From CAXXOK01 sp963666755 (GTDB taxonomy: Bacteria > Bacillota > Clostridia > Christensenellales > Aristaeellaceae), in the NCBI GenBank assembly GCA_963666755.2, contig CAXXGW010000009.1:124001-188000 (forward strand): a stretch of DNA of 64,000 bases. The letters are read 5' to 3'. The position numbers and the translations under genes are program-made. The notes below the pieces were generated by a model. It made no database searches. It was not told the origin of the DNA and was given only the letters and a program-made list of their open reading frames with translations. Positions 15,409 to 23,934 of the stretch are shown here, piece after piece. Numbering within the stretch: position 1 is the stretch's first letter; every line of letters starts with the position of its first letter.

Positions 15409-16758
15409 TCAGGCCAGCTCTTTTTCGATCAGCTTGGACAGGGCGTACACGTCCTTATCCATTTCGCGCTGGTCGGGGCCTTCGATCATGACACGCACAA
15501 GGGGCTCGGTTCCGCTGGCGCGAATCACCAAACGGCCGATCTCCTTGTATTTGGCTTCCAGTGCCGCAATCTTGGCCTGAATCACAGGCACCTTGTCAAA
15601 ATCGTACTTCTTACTGTCGTCCACATGGGCGGCAAACTGGCTTTGCGGCATCATTTGCATGACGCCCGCAAGGCGGCTGAGCGGCGTCTGGCTGGCGACC
15701 ATTGCGGTAATGACCTGCACCGCCGTAACCAGCCCGTCGCCGGTGGTGTTGTAGTCCAGCATAATCACGTGCCCGCTCTGCTCGCCGCCCAGCTTGTGGC
15801 CGTCTGCCAGCATCTTTTCCAGCACGTAACGGTCGCCGACCTTGGTTTTCTCCATGCGGATGCCGTTCTTTTTCATGGCGATTTCCAGCCCCATGTTGCT
15901 CATCACAGTCGCAACAAGGGTATTGCCATGCAGGGTGCCGTTGTTTTTCATGTGGATGGCCAGCAACGCCATTACCTGATCCCCGTTGATGATCTGCCCG
16001 CGCTCGTCCGCCGCGATCAGGCGATCCGCGTCACCGTCAAAGGCGAAGCCCACATCCGCGCCCAGTTCCCGCACCAGCTCGCACAGGCGCTGCGGGTGGG
16101 TGGAGCCGCAGTTGTCGTTGATGTTAGTGCCGTCCGGCTCATGGTAGTAGCAGCTGACGTGCGCGCCCAGTTCCTTAAACACCATCGGGGCGACCTCGTA
16201 GCTGGCCCCCTGCGCGCAGTCCAGCACCACATGCAGCCCGTCCAGCCGCACATTGGTGGTTTCCTTGACAAAATCGACATAGCGGCGTGCGGCGTTGCGC
16301 TGGTGCACGGGGCGGCCCACGCGGTCGCCGATGGGCAGCTCAAAATCCTTGGGCAGGCCGTTCTGGACGATTTCCTCAATCTTATCTTCCAGCGCGTCGG
16401 GCAGCTTGTAGCCGTTTTTATCGAAAAACTTGATGCCGTTGTATTCCACGGTGTTGTGGCTGGCGCTGATCACCGCGCCCGCGTCCGCCTCGTAGTAGCG
16501 GGTCAGGTAGGCGATGGCGGGCGTGGGCATTACCTCAATGAGCACCGCGCGCGCGCCGACGCTGCAAATGCCCGCAACCAGAGCGCTTTCCAGCATTTCA
16601 CCGCTCAGGCGGGTATCCCGCCCGACGAGGATCGTGGGGCGCCGCACATCGCTGGCCAGCACCGCCGCGCTGGCCTGCCCCAGCCGAAAGGCGAGGTCGC
16701 AGGTCAATTCCGTATTGGCGATGCCGCGCACGCCGTCAGTCCCGAACAGTCGAGCCAT
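15409..16758 (-). CDS. glmM: phosphoglucosamine mutase
   Basis: Converts glucosamine-6-phosphate to glucosamine-1-phosphate for UDP-GlcNAc and so for peptidoglycan. 449 residues, the usual length, from ATG 16758 after AGGGAGAG. N-terminus RLFGTDGVRGIAN; active-site phosphoserine Ser100 in GAVISASHN; metal-binding loop AFDGDADRLIA; C-terminal phosphate-binding RASGTEPLVRVMIEG. Its own promoter is at 16827-16855, but murG lies just upstream on the same strand and supplies substrate-linked function (MurG uses UDP-GlcNAc). Confidence 0.97.
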   Translation of the reverse strand: MARLFGTDGVRGIANTELTCDLAFRLGQASAAVLASDVRRPTILVGRDTRLSGEMLESALVAGICSVGARAVLIEVMPTPAIAYLTRYYEADAGAVISASHNTVEYNGIKFFDKNGYKLPDALEDKIEEIVQNGLPKDFELPIGDRVGRPVHQRNAARRYVDFVKETTNVRLDGLHVVLDCAQGASYEVAPMVFKELGAHVSCYYHEPDGTNINDNCGSTHPQRLCELVRELGADVGFAFDGDADRLIAADERGQIINGDQVMALLAIHMKNNGTLHGNTLVATVMSNMGLEIAMKKNGIRMEKTKVGDRYVLEKMLADGHKLGGEQSGHVIMLDYNTTGDGLVTAVQVITAMVASQTPLSRLAGVMQMMPQSQFAAHVDDSKKYDFDKVPVIQAKIAALEAKYKEIGRLVIRASGTEPLVRVMIEGPDQREMDKDVYALSKLIEKELA

Positions 16759-16826
16759 CCATCCATCTCTCCCTTGATTGTTGGTGGGCGCGCCGCAGCG
16801 CGCCGGGGTTCGATGCTTTCGGTACC

Positions 16827-16855
16827 AGTATAGCGCGAAGCGCGGTTTATTTCAA
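16827..16855 (-). promoter_or_regulatory. glmM promoter
   Basis: Minus strand: TTGAAA (16855-16850), 17-bp spacer, TATACT (16832-16827). A GC-rich palindrome GGCGCGC-CGCA-GCGCGCC follows near 16787-16804 in the leader. Confidence 0.8.
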
Positions 16856-16873
16856 CCGCCGCGCGGGGGGCGG

Positions 16874-17944
16874 TCAGGCGCGGTGCTGCACGGCTTCGAT
16901 CAGCGCGAGCACGGCGTCGGTGCCGTCCTTGACGGGGTAATCCGCAAGGGTTTTGCGCAGGGCATCCCGTTCGGCCAGCAGCGCAAGCAGCGCGGCGGTC
17001 AGGGTGTCGGGGTTCATTTGTTCCTGGGGCAGCACCCGGGCCAGCCCCTGACGGGCAAAACTTTGGGCATTCTCAATCTGATCCCCCCGGCTGGCTCCCT
17101 GCGGGTAGGGCACCAGCAGCATGGGCTTTTGCAGCGCCAGCAGTTCGCTCAGGGTATTGCTGCCCGCGCGGCTGAGCACCAGATCGGCCGCGGCCAGCGC
17201 GTCGGGCATTTCATCCCCTAAAAACTCAAGCTGGCCGTACCCGGGCAACCCGGTAAGTGCCGGGTCCAGATTGCCGCGCCCGCAAAGGTGCAGCACCTCC
17301 ATGTGCGGCAGCAGTGCGGGCAGGCAGGCGCGCAGGCAGGCGTTCACGCTCTGCGCGCCGAGGCTGCCGCCGGTCATCAGCAGCACGGGTTTTGTACCGG
17401 TCAGGCCCGCCAGCGCAAGCCCCTTTTCGCGGCTGCCCTGAAACAGCGACGGCCGCAGCGGTGTGCCGGTCATCACGGCCTTGGGCCCCAGCGCCTGGGC
17501 ACACTCGGCAAAGGTGGTGGCCACCTTATCCACAAACACGGCGCTGATGCGGTTGGCAAGCCCCGGGGTCAAATCGCTTTCGTGGCACACGGTCGGCACG
17601 TGCGCCAGCCACGCCCCCACCACCACCGGCACGCTCACAAACCCGCCTTTGGAAAAGCACACGTCCGGTCGGAGGGTGCGCATCAGGCGCACGGACGTCC
17701 ATGCTCCGTGAAGCACGCGGAAGGGGTCGGTAAAGTTTTGCAGGCTGAAATAGCGCCGCAGCTTGCCGCTGCGCACCACATGGTACGTCACGTCCGGGAT
17801 GCGGCCGATCAATTCATGCTCGATGCCGCGCTCGGTGCCGATGTAGTGGATGTCGTACCCGGCCTCCCGCAGCCGGGGGATCAGGCTCATGTGCGGGGTT
17901 ACGTGTCCGGCGGTGCCGCCGCCGGTTAATACGATGCGCTTCAT
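16874..17944 (-). CDS. murG: UDP-GlcNAc:undecaprenyl-pyrophosphoryl-MurNAc-pentapeptide GlcNAc transferase
   Basis: Membrane-associated transferase that makes lipid II. 356 residues from ATG 17944, which lies eight bases after AAGGAG; longer upstream frames have no such site. Gly-rich loop 1 LTGGGTAGHVTPHM at the N-terminus, KLRRYFSLQNF, SKGGFVSVPVVVGAW (loop with conserved GG), second domain GGSLGAQSVN and the UDP-GlcNAc site LVLSRAGSNTLSELLALQKPMLLVPYP. Not in the usual dcw cluster here; it stands with glmM. Promoter at 17977-18005. Confidence 0.97.
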   Translation of the reverse strand: MKRIVLTGGGTAGHVTPHMSLIPRLREAGYDIHYIGTERGIEHELIGRIPDVTYHVVRSGKLRRYFSLQNFTDPFRVLHGAWTSVRLMRTLRPDVCFSKGGFVSVPVVVGAWLAHVPTVCHESDLTPGLANRISAVFVDKVATTFAECAQALGPKAVMTGTPLRPSLFQGSREKGLALAGLTGTKPVLLMTGGSLGAQSVNACLRACLPALLPHMEVLHLCGRGNLDPALTGLPGYGQLEFLGDEMPDALAAADLVLSRAGSNTLSELLALQKPMLLVPYPQGASRGDQIENAQSFARQGLARVLPQEQMNPDTLTAALLALLAERDALRKTLADYPVKDGTDAVLALIEAVQHRA

Positions 17945-17976
17945 GCGTCGCGCTCCTTCGGGTTGGTTTCCGACCC

Positions 17977-18005
17977 AGTATACACGAAACGCGCGGGAAT
18001 TTCCA
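17977..18005 (-). promoter_or_regulatory. murG promoter
   Basis: Minus strand: TGGAAA (18005-18000), 17-bp spacer, TATACT (17982-17977), about 30 bases before the start. Confidence 0.7.
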
Positions 18006-18040
18006 CCGGGCGCGCGGCTGTTCTTTTGCAGCACCCCGCC

Positions 18041-18069
18041 TTGAAATGCCCGTCCCCGCGCGGTATACT
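18041..18069 (+). promoter_or_regulatory. apgM promoter
   Basis: TTGAAA (18041-18046), 17-bp spacer, TATACT (18064-18069), divergent from the murG promoter. Confidence 0.8.
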
Positions 18070-18106
18070 GGCAACACAAGCCAATGCGCACAAGGAGGAA
18101 ACCCGG

Positions 18107-19390
18107 ATGAAGTATGTACTGGTGATCGGTGACGGCATGGCGGACACGGCGCTGCCCGCGCTGGGCGGGCGCACGCCGCTGGAAGCGCTCCCGCTGGATG
18201 CGTTTGACCGTGCGGCGGGCTGCCGCTGCGGGCGGGTGCGCACCGTGCCCGAGGGGATGCCGCCCGGCAGCGACACAGCCATTCTAAGCATTTTCGGCAA
18301 CGACCCGCGCGTGTGCTATACGGGCCGCAGCGCGCTGGAAGCGGCCGGGATGGGTGTGGACGTACCCGACGGGGCCATCAGCCTGCGCGTGAACCTTTGC
18401 GCCGTGGAGGAGACGCCCGCGGGGCTGGTGATCCACAGCCATAACGGGGGCAACATCCACGGCGGGGAGGCGCTGGCCCTGATGGAGGCGCTGCTGGCCG
18501 ACCCCGCCTTTGCGGAGCGGATGCGCCGCGCACAGCTGACGCTGCACCCCACCGACACCTTCCGCCACATCGGCGTGATGCGGAGCCCGGCGCGCGATCT
18601 GGCCGCCCTGCGGCTGACAGAGCCGCATAATGTGCTGGAACAGCCGATTGAGCCGCACCTGCCGACGCTCACACACCCAACGGACGACGAGGCCGTGCGC
18701 GCCCTTTGCGACGATGTGACCGCCCTGATGCGCCTGAGCTACACCGCCCTGCGCGACCACCCCGTAAACCGGGCGCGCATCGCGCGCGGAGAGCTGCCCG
18801 CCAACATGATCTGGCCATGGGGCGCAGCCACGGCCATGCGGTTGGAACCCTTTACACAAAAATACGGCAAACGCGGCAGCGTCATCAGCGCCGTGCCGCT
18901 GGTGTGGGGCATCGCCGCGCTGGCGGGGCTCAAAACCCCACGCGTGGAAGGGGCCAACGGCGATCTGGATACCAACTACGAGGGCAAGGCCGAGCGGGCG
19001 CTGGCCGCGCTTTTGCAGGAGGGCGACGATTTTGCCGCCGTGCATGTGGAAGCCCCCGACGAGATGGCCCATGCCGGCAGTCTGGAAAAGAAGATGGAAG
19101 CCATCCGCCGGGTGGAGGCGCGCGTGGTCGCTCCGCTGCTGGAGCGGCTGACCCAAAGCGGCGAGCCGTTCCGGCTGCTGTTGCTCAGCGACCACCCCAC
19201 GCTGCTGACCACCCGCACCCACGACGGCGCGCCCGTGCCCTATGCGGTGTATGACAGCCGCACCGTGGCACAGGCGAGGGCCGCTGGCCTGCCCGACCCG
19301 CGCCGCAAATTCTGCGAGGCGGAGCTGGCCGACGCGCCCCTGCTGGAGGCGGGCACGGCGCTGCTGCCGCTGCTGTTTGAGCAGGCGTAG
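18107..19390 (+). CDS. apgM: 2,3-bisphosphoglycerate-independent phosphoglycerate mutase, archaeal type
   Basis: Interconverts 3- and 2-phosphoglycerate in glycolysis. 427 residues from ATG 18107 after AAGGAGG. Alkaline-phosphatase superfamily motifs: metal Asp in LVIGDGMADTAL, PPGSDTAILSIFG with Ser55 as likely nucleophile, a family-specific insert (HNGGNIHGGEALALM), GVVAAVP-like GSVISAVPLVWGIA, then VHVEAPDEMAHAGSLEKKMEAI and the second metal site LLLLSDHPTLLTTRTHDGAPV. The length fits apgM and is shorter than GpmI (about 510). Separate transcript with its own promoter. Confidence 0.92.
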   Translation: MKYVLVIGDGMADTALPALGGRTPLEALPLDAFDRAAGCRCGRVRTVPEGMPPGSDTAILSIFGNDPRVCYTGRSALEAAGMGVDVPDGAISLRVNLCAVEETPAGLVIHSHNGGNIHGGEALALMEALLADPAFAERMRRAQLTLHPTDTFRHIGVMRSPARDLAALRLTEPHNVLEQPIEPHLPTLTHPTDDEAVRALCDDVTALMRLSYTALRDHPVNRARIARGELPANMIWPWGAATAMRLEPFTQKYGKRGSVISAVPLVWGIAALAGLKTPRVEGANGDLDTNYEGKAERALAALLQEGDDFAAVHVEAPDEMAHAGSLEKKMEAIRRVEARVVAPLLERLTQSGEPFRLLLLSDHPTLLTTRTHDGAPVPYAVYDSRTVAQARAAGLPDPRRKFCEAELADAPLLEAGTALLPLLFEQA

Positions 19391-19425
19391 CCGCAACCCG
19401 TTACGGCGGGCCGGCCAGGCGCGCC

Positions 19426-19454
19426 TTGCCACGGCGCATGGTTTCCGGTATAAT
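19426..19454 (+). promoter_or_regulatory. promoter of the 188-residue membrane protein gene
   Basis: TTGCCA (19426-19431), 17-bp spacer, perfect TATAAT (19449-19454). Confidence 0.8.
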
Positions 19455-19489
19455 AGCGCTGGGCTTGCGCCTGCAGGAGGAGAACCGTC

Positions 19490-20056
19490 ATGACCAGGCT
19501 ACGCCGCTTCATCTGGTATCTTGCCAGCCGCCTTGCGCTGCTGATTGTGCTGCTGGGGCTGTTTACCGTTACCTTTTACTACGCGATGAACGCCACCAAC
19601 ATTTACATCGTGCTCAAGGACGGCATGGCCAAGCGCGCGCAGGTGATTATGATGGGCGAGGACCCGGCGGAGCTGAACAAATTTTTCCAGAGCAGCTACC
19701 TGCAGCGGGATGAGAATTTGCTGCTGGCTATCGACGGCCAGAGCCCCTACCGCTGTTACACCGTGCGCGGCATCGACCACCGGCTGGAGCTGACGTGGAT
19801 GTGGTGCTGGCCGTGGGAAAGCACCGCCCGCGCCGAGTTTGTGGAGCGGGTGCCGCGCATCGACGGCCGCGTGAACCGCATTTATGCCGATACCGCCAAA
19901 CAGCTGTTTGGCGACAGTTACGAAAGCCCGCCCAAGTGGCAGGCAGGGAAATACAGCGCGACGCTGGTACGCGAAAACAACCAGTGGCACATCAAGAGCA
20001 TCCTGCTTAAGAGCGCCATTGCCGAAACGAGCGTCACTGCGACCCCCGCGCCCTAG
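19490..20056 (+). CDS. uncharacterised membrane-anchored protein, 188 residues
   Basis: Not recognised. Start ATG 19490 after GCAGGAGGAG. A basic N-terminus (MTRLRRFIWYLASR) precedes one membrane helix (LALLIVLLGLFTVTFYYAM, residues 14-32), so the remaining 155 residues should be outside the membrane. That part has an unusually high Trp/Tyr content (LELTWMWCWPWEST, PPKWQAGKYSATLVRENNQWHIKS) and ends in a Thr/Pro tail. The last segment resembles the SnoaL/NTF2-like or lipoprotein folds in which a strand pair ends NNQWHIKSI, but this is only an impression. Single-gene unit with a strong promoter and a perfect terminator. Confidence 0.8.
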   Translation: MTRLRRFIWYLASRLALLIVLLGLFTVTFYYAMNATNIYIVLKDGMAKRAQVIMMGEDPAELNKFFQSSYLQRDENLLLAIDGQSPYRCYTVRGIDHRLELTWMWCWPWESTARAEFVERVPRIDGRVNRIYADTAKQLFGDSYESPPKWQAGKYSATLVRENNQWHIKSILLKSAIAETSVTATPAP

Positions 20057-20085
20057 GCGGCGGGGCAAACTGATAAGGAAGTATG

Positions 20086-20127
20086 CAGGGAGGCGCGGCC
20101 GCTTGGCCGCGCCTCCCTGTCATTTTT
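20086..20127 (+). terminator. strong terminator after the membrane protein gene
   Basis: CAGGGAGGCGCGGCC (20086-20100) and GGCCGCGCCTCCCTG (20105-20119): 15-bp perfect stem, GCTT loop, then TCATTTTTT. Confidence 0.9.
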
Positions 20128-20216
20128 TGCAAGATCGCAGGTTAAGGGGATAAACCCTGACAGGCTTCCTGTGTGTGAAGCCCTTATGGAATGCGGTTCA
20201 CCTCTCCAAGCGAAAG

Positions 20217-20894
20217 TTATGCCTGCGGCGCGGTTCCGTTCAGCCGATCCACCAGCGGGCAAACCTCATGCAGGCTTTGCAGGCGGTAATCCACGTAGGG
20301 GGCGAAACGCTCGTCGTAGGGCAACAGGTCCGGGATCAGCACACAGCCCGCGCCCGCCGCGCGGATGGAGCGCACGCCGTTCAGGCTGTCCTCCACGCCC
20401 AGACAATCGCCGGGGGCGCAGCCCACCGCGTTTGCGGCCGCGATATAGATGTCCGGGGCCGGTTTGCCGTTGGGCACCTCGCCGCCGCAGACGGTCGCGT
20501 CAAAACAGGTAGCTACGTCCGGCATGGCGTTAAAATAGGCGACTACCAGCGGCCGCTGTGTGCTGGTAGCCAGCGCCACCCGCAGCCCGCGCGCCTTGAG
20601 GCCGGTCAGGCAGGGCAGCAGCCCCGCCTTGTGCGGCAGCCCCTGCTGCGTGCGGTTGTATTCCGCAAAAAAGGCGCGAAAGCGCTGCATGGCCGTTTCG
20701 TAGGGAAACGTCGGGCCCAGCAGCGCGCGGTAGAGCGGCTCGGCCTCGGCATTGGGCACGCCCAGCGTGCTCTGGTAAAACGGCAGATCGATGGCATAAC
20801 CCAGCGACTGCGCAATCCGGCTCATCGCCTGAAACCCCAGCACCTCGGTATCAAAAAGTACGCCGTCCATATCAAACAGTACTGCCCGGATCAT
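20217..20894 (-). CDS. HAD-superfamily hydrolase, beta-phosphoglucomutase-like
   Basis: Phosphatase or phosphomutase of the HAD family, subfamily IA. 225 residues from ATG 20894, seven bases after GGGAGG. Motif I FDMDGVLFDTE holds the nucleophile Asp and acid/base Asp; motif II is ATSTQRP; motif III Lys is in GGEVPNGKPAPDIYI; motif IV is CLGVEDSLNGVRSIRAAG. The alpha-helical cap sits between motifs I and II. It follows the FAD-dependent enzyme gene by 37 bases on the same strand, so the two are probably one transcript. Substrate cannot be assigned. Confidence 0.9.
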   Translation of the reverse strand: MIRAVLFDMDGVLFDTEVLGFQAMSRIAQSLGYAIDLPFYQSTLGVPNAEAEPLYRALLGPTFPYETAMQRFRAFFAEYNRTQQGLPHKAGLLPCLTGLKARGLRVALATSTQRPLVVAYFNAMPDVATCFDATVCGGEVPNGKPAPDIYIAAANAVGCAPGDCLGVEDSLNGVRSIRAAGAGCVLIPDLLPYDERFAPYVDYRLQSLHEVCPLVDRLNGTAPQA

Positions 20895-20931
20895 GAATTG
20901 CCCTCCCGTGATGGGGCATTTGCCCCTTTGC

Positions 20932-22554
20932 TTACGCGTCCAGCGCGGCCCGCAGGCCATCCACCGCGGCGCTCATGATGCCCCCGGCATACCCCGCCCC
21001 TTCGCCCAGCGGGTACAGGCCCGCGACCGCGCTTTGCCTGCGCGCGTCGCGCAGGAGGCGCACCGGCGACGAAGATCGGGTTTCCGGGCCGGTCAGCAGC
21101 GCGTCGGGGTGGTCGAACCCGCGCAGCATCGCCCCCAGCCGCGGCAGCGCCAGCCGCAGGTCGGCAGCCAGCGCCGGGGGCAGGGCAGCGGCAGCCTCGC
21201 CCGGTTCCACGCCGGGGCGGTAGCTGGGGCGCACATCGCCAAAGCGGCAGCTCGGCCGCCCGGCCAGAAAATCCTCCACGCGCTGGCAGGGGGCGCGGTA
21301 GCCGCCAAACTGCGCAAAGGCCGCGCGCTCCACCGCGCGCTGCAGTTCCACGCCCGCCAGCGGATCCTCCCCGCCGAAATCGGTCACGGGTACGCCCACC
21401 AGCAGCGCGGAATTGGCGTTTTCGGCGGCGCGCGCGTGCAGGCTCATGCCGTTTACATTCAACAGCCCCGGCTCGCTGCTGGCGTTCATCACCTGCCCGC
21501 CCGGGCACATGCAAAAGGTATATACGCCCCGCCCGTCGGGGGTGTGCGCGTTCAGCTTGTAATCAGCGGGCGGCAAGCCCGCAAGGCCTGCCTGCGCGCC
21601 GTACTGGGCGCGGTCGATCCACGCCTGCGGGTGCTCCACGCGCACGCCCATGGCAAAGGGCTTCTGTTGCATGGGCACGCCCAGCGCCTGCAGCCAGGCA
21701 TAGGTATCGCGGGCGCTGTGCCCTGTGGCAAGGTACATGGCGTCGGTTTCGACAGCATAGGGCGCGGCCGCGCCCGGTTCTGCCACCAGCACCGCCTGCA
21801 CGTGCCCATCCTTTAAACGCAGGCCGCTGGCCCGGCACCCGAAGCGCACCTCGCCGCCCAGCGCCAGCAGGCGCGCACGCAACTGTACCAGTACGCCGCG
21901 CAGCAGATCGGTACCTACGTGCGGGCGCGCCGCGACGCGCAAATCCTCCGGCGCGCCGCAGGCGATCAGCGTTTCCAGCACCGTGCGGATGAGCGGATCC
22001 TGCAGCCCGCAGGTCAGCTTGCCGTCGCTGAAGGCGCCCGCGCCCCCTTCGCCGAAAAGCACGTTGCTTTCCGGGTTCAGCTCGCCGTCGCGCTCCATCG
22101 CGGCCACATCACGGGCGCGCTGCTCCACCGGCAGACCGCGCTCCAAAAGCAAGGGTTTTGCGCCCCGCACAGCCAGTCCCAGCGCGCAAAAAAGCCCCGC
22201 CGGGCCCGCCCCAACCACCACCGGGCGGGGCCGGTCGACCCCGTAGGGGGTTGTGGGTAAGGTAAACACATCCGGCGGCACGTTGGCTTCGTCGGGCAGG
22301 CATTGGGCCTGGTTGGGGGCAAAGCGCCGCGCCAGCGCCGCCTCGGCAGCAGCGCTGTGCAGCTGTACATCCAGCGTAAGGGTATGGCATACGCCGCCGC
22401 GACCCCGCGCGTCCACGCTGCGGCGGCTTACGGCAGCAGCTCGAATCTCCTTAACGGGCACACTCAGCCGATCCGCCGCCAGACGGCGGCAGAGCGCCTC
22501 GTCCAGAGCGGCGGCCTGCGCAAGCGGCAGGCGAATCTGGAACAACCGGAGCAT
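20932..22554 (-). CDS. FAD-dependent dehydrogenase of the COG2509 type
   Basis: 540 residues from ATG 22554, seven bases after GGGAGG; the longer frame upstream lacks a site. An N-terminal region of about 95 residues (LRLFQIRLPL, VPVKEIRAAAVSRRSVDAR) is typical of this group and precedes the FAD-binding motif VVVGAGPAGLFCALGLA and ERG. GEGGAGAFSDGKLTCGLQD and later YTFCMCPGGQVMNASSE, SLLVGV-type and GLYPLGEGAGYAGGIMSAAVDG are the conserved blocks of uncharacterised FAD-dependent dehydrogenases. The last block supplies the second FAD contact. Physiological substrate is unknown. First gene of a pair with the HAD phosphatase. Confidence 0.9.
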   Translation of the reverse strand: MLRLFQIRLPLAQAAALDEALCRRLAADRLSVPVKEIRAAAVSRRSVDARGRGGVCHTLTLDVQLHSAAAEAALARRFAPNQAQCLPDEANVPPDVFTLPTTPYGVDRPRPVVVGAGPAGLFCALGLAVRGAKPLLLERGLPVEQRARDVAAMERDGELNPESNVLFGEGGAGAFSDGKLTCGLQDPLIRTVLETLIACGAPEDLRVAARPHVGTDLLRGVLVQLRARLLALGGEVRFGCRASGLRLKDGHVQAVLVAEPGAAAPYAVETDAMYLATGHSARDTYAWLQALGVPMQQKPFAMGVRVEHPQAWIDRAQYGAQAGLAGLPPADYKLNAHTPDGRGVYTFCMCPGGQVMNASSEPGLLNVNGMSLHARAAENANSALLVGVPVTDFGGEDPLAGVELQRAVERAAFAQFGGYRAPCQRVEDFLAGRPSCRFGDVRPSYRPGVEPGEAAAALPPALAADLRLALPRLGAMLRGFDHPDALLTGPETRSSSPVRLLRDARRQSAVAGLYPLGEGAGYAGGIMSAAVDGLRAALDA

Positions 22555-22683
22555 GCGCGCCCCTCCCTTCGCAACCCCGCCTCGCGGCGGGAACCGTTTC
22601 ATCCTACCACAACGGGGGGCTTGCCGCAAGGCGCGCGGCCGGCCGGGCGCCGGTAAAAACTGTGCGAAAACCGCGCCGGGCGA

Positions 22684-22712
22684 TTGACAGCCCATGGCGC
22701 GAATGATAGACT
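22684..22712 (+). promoter_or_regulatory. promoter of the Syd-like/VirD4-like operon
   Basis: TTGACA (22684-22689), 17-bp spacer, TAGACT (22707-22712), about 100 bases before the first gene and followed at once by a terminator-like hairpin. Confidence 0.65.
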
Positions 22713-22723
22713 GGCAAGGGGTA

Positions 22724-22752
22724 AGCCGTCGGGTTACGTCGAGCGGCTTTTT
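22724..22752 (+). terminator. promoter-proximal terminator-like hairpin (attenuator candidate)
   Basis: AGCCG-TCG (22724-22731) pairs with CGA-G-CGGCT (22740-22748, one bulged G), and TTTTT (22748-22752) follows. It lies between the promoter and the first gene of the operon, so it would stop most transcripts unless relieved. Confidence 0.5.
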
Positions 22753-22818
22753 GCTTCACTATCGACGGACGCGCGGTCGCTTCCCACATCCACGGTAAAG
22801 CGGAAGGGGGCCCGCCCG

Positions 22819-23250
22819 ATGCAGTTTTGGGATGAAAACAGCGGCGAGGTCCGGCTGCAGGCGCAGACCGGACTGCAGGCGCATATGTCCAGACGGGAGC
22901 TGCTCGCGGCGCGCGCGGCGTTGGGGGCGAAGGCCGCCTTGCCTGCGCCGGACGCGGGCGATATGCTGATTCCGTTTCCGGCCTTCGCCGTGCCCGGCGG
23001 CAGGCTGGCCTGCGTGTGCCAGATGCATGGCGACCGGCTGCACGCGGTGGAGTTTACGGTCGTCGGCGTGGGTCAGCGCAAACGCGGTACCGCCGACCAG
23101 CAGCGCGCGCTGCTGTTTCAATGCCTGCGCGCGGCCGACCCGGCCCGGGACAGCAAGCGCGGGGTGCTGCTGCGCTGCCCTTTCGGCGTGGCGCTGGTGG
23201 CAACCGACCCGCGCACCGGCGACGCGACGTTGCGCCTCACCTATCGCTGA
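22819..23250 (+). CDS. uncharacterised 143-residue cytoplasmic protein, first gene of the VirD4-like operon
   Basis: Not recognised. Start ATG 22819 after GGAAGGGGG. No signal peptide or membrane segment. The first 60 residues are Ala-rich and helical; from about 62 it becomes a beta-rich domain: LIPFPAFAVPGGRLACVCQM, HAVEFTVVGVGQRKRG, a RALLFQCLRAADP helix and RCPFGVALVATDPRTGDATL at the end. The compact layout recalls small immunity or chaperone proteins, but no family can be named. The next gene follows after 51 bases with its own strong ribosome binding site (AAGGAGG). Confidence 0.7.
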   Translation: MQFWDENSGEVRLQAQTGLQAHMSRRELLAARAALGAKAALPAPDAGDMLIPFPAFAVPGGRLACVCQMHGDRLHAVEFTVVGVGQRKRGTADQQRALLFQCLRAADPARDSKRGVLLRCPFGVALVATDPRTGDATLRLTYR

Positions 23251-23301
23251 AACCGTGCGCCCGGCTCCACCGCCGCGCCGCTACCTTAAGGAGGGAACCC
23301 C

Positions 23302-23889
23302 ATGCAGGGGACGCTGACGCCCATCATGCGCGATTTTCTGATCCGTTTTCAGCAAACGGCCATCCGGGAAACGGGGCGCAGGCCGCTGACCTACGCCCGT
23401 GCTCCGATGGACGAAAAACTGGTGCTGCCCGGCTGCCAGCGCCCGGGGTACGTGTTCTGGCAACCCGTGGCCTGGACGGACGACCGGGTGCCTTTGGGGG
23501 ACAACGCCAAGCAGTTCCACCAGAGCATCCTGGACTACGTTTCCATGTGCCAGATGCTGGAAATCCGCTTCCGCCTGCCGGTGGCGCCGGTCAACAGCCC
23601 GCTGAGCTTTATGTACGGGCGTGTATTTGAAACTTTCAAAAACACCGAAACCGCGCCGCCCTCCCGCGCGTTTGACGAGGCGCTGCTGTACCGGCGGGAG
23701 CATCCGGATTTGCCGCTGGCGTACAACATGGCCGCCGCGTGCGACGGAGGCACGCCGCTTTTGGTCATGCTGCGCGCCGAGGATGGGCAGATGTTTGTCC
23801 AGCGGGAGGATCGGGACGCGCAACCCGTGTACTGCAAGCTCACCATAGACCGGCTGCTGCCGAAACTCCAGTTTGTGTACGATTTTTAA
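23302..23889 (+). CDS. Syd-like protein of the SUKH superfamily (tentative)
   Basis: 195 residues from ATG 23302 after AAGGAGG. The N-terminal third runs MRDFLIRFQQTAIRETGRRPL and then GYVFWQPVAW, which parallels the DFxxRYxxxWxxxxxxWPL and YWQPQPF blocks of E. coli Syd; the end GTPLLVMLRAEDGQMFVQRE also has the Syd/SUKH strand-turn-strand look. Syd binds SecY; most SUKH proteins are immunity proteins that bind toxins. No toxin gene is visible beside it; instead it stands in an operon with a Glu/Pro-rich protein and a VirD4-like ATPase. The assignment rests on pattern, not on a search. Confidence 0.45.
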   Translation: MQGTLTPIMRDFLIRFQQTAIRETGRRPLTYARAPMDEKLVLPGCQRPGYVFWQPVAWTDDRVPLGDNAKQFHQSILDYVSMCQMLEIRFRLPVAPVNSPLSFMYGRVFETFKNTETAPPSRAFDEALLYRREHPDLPLAYNMAAACDGGTPLLVMLRAEDGQMFVQREDRDAQPVYCKLTIDRLLPKLQFVYDF

Positions 23890-23934
23890 CCGCCGCCGAC
23901 CGGTCATTTCCGCCCTTTGCGAAAGGAGGCGCTC

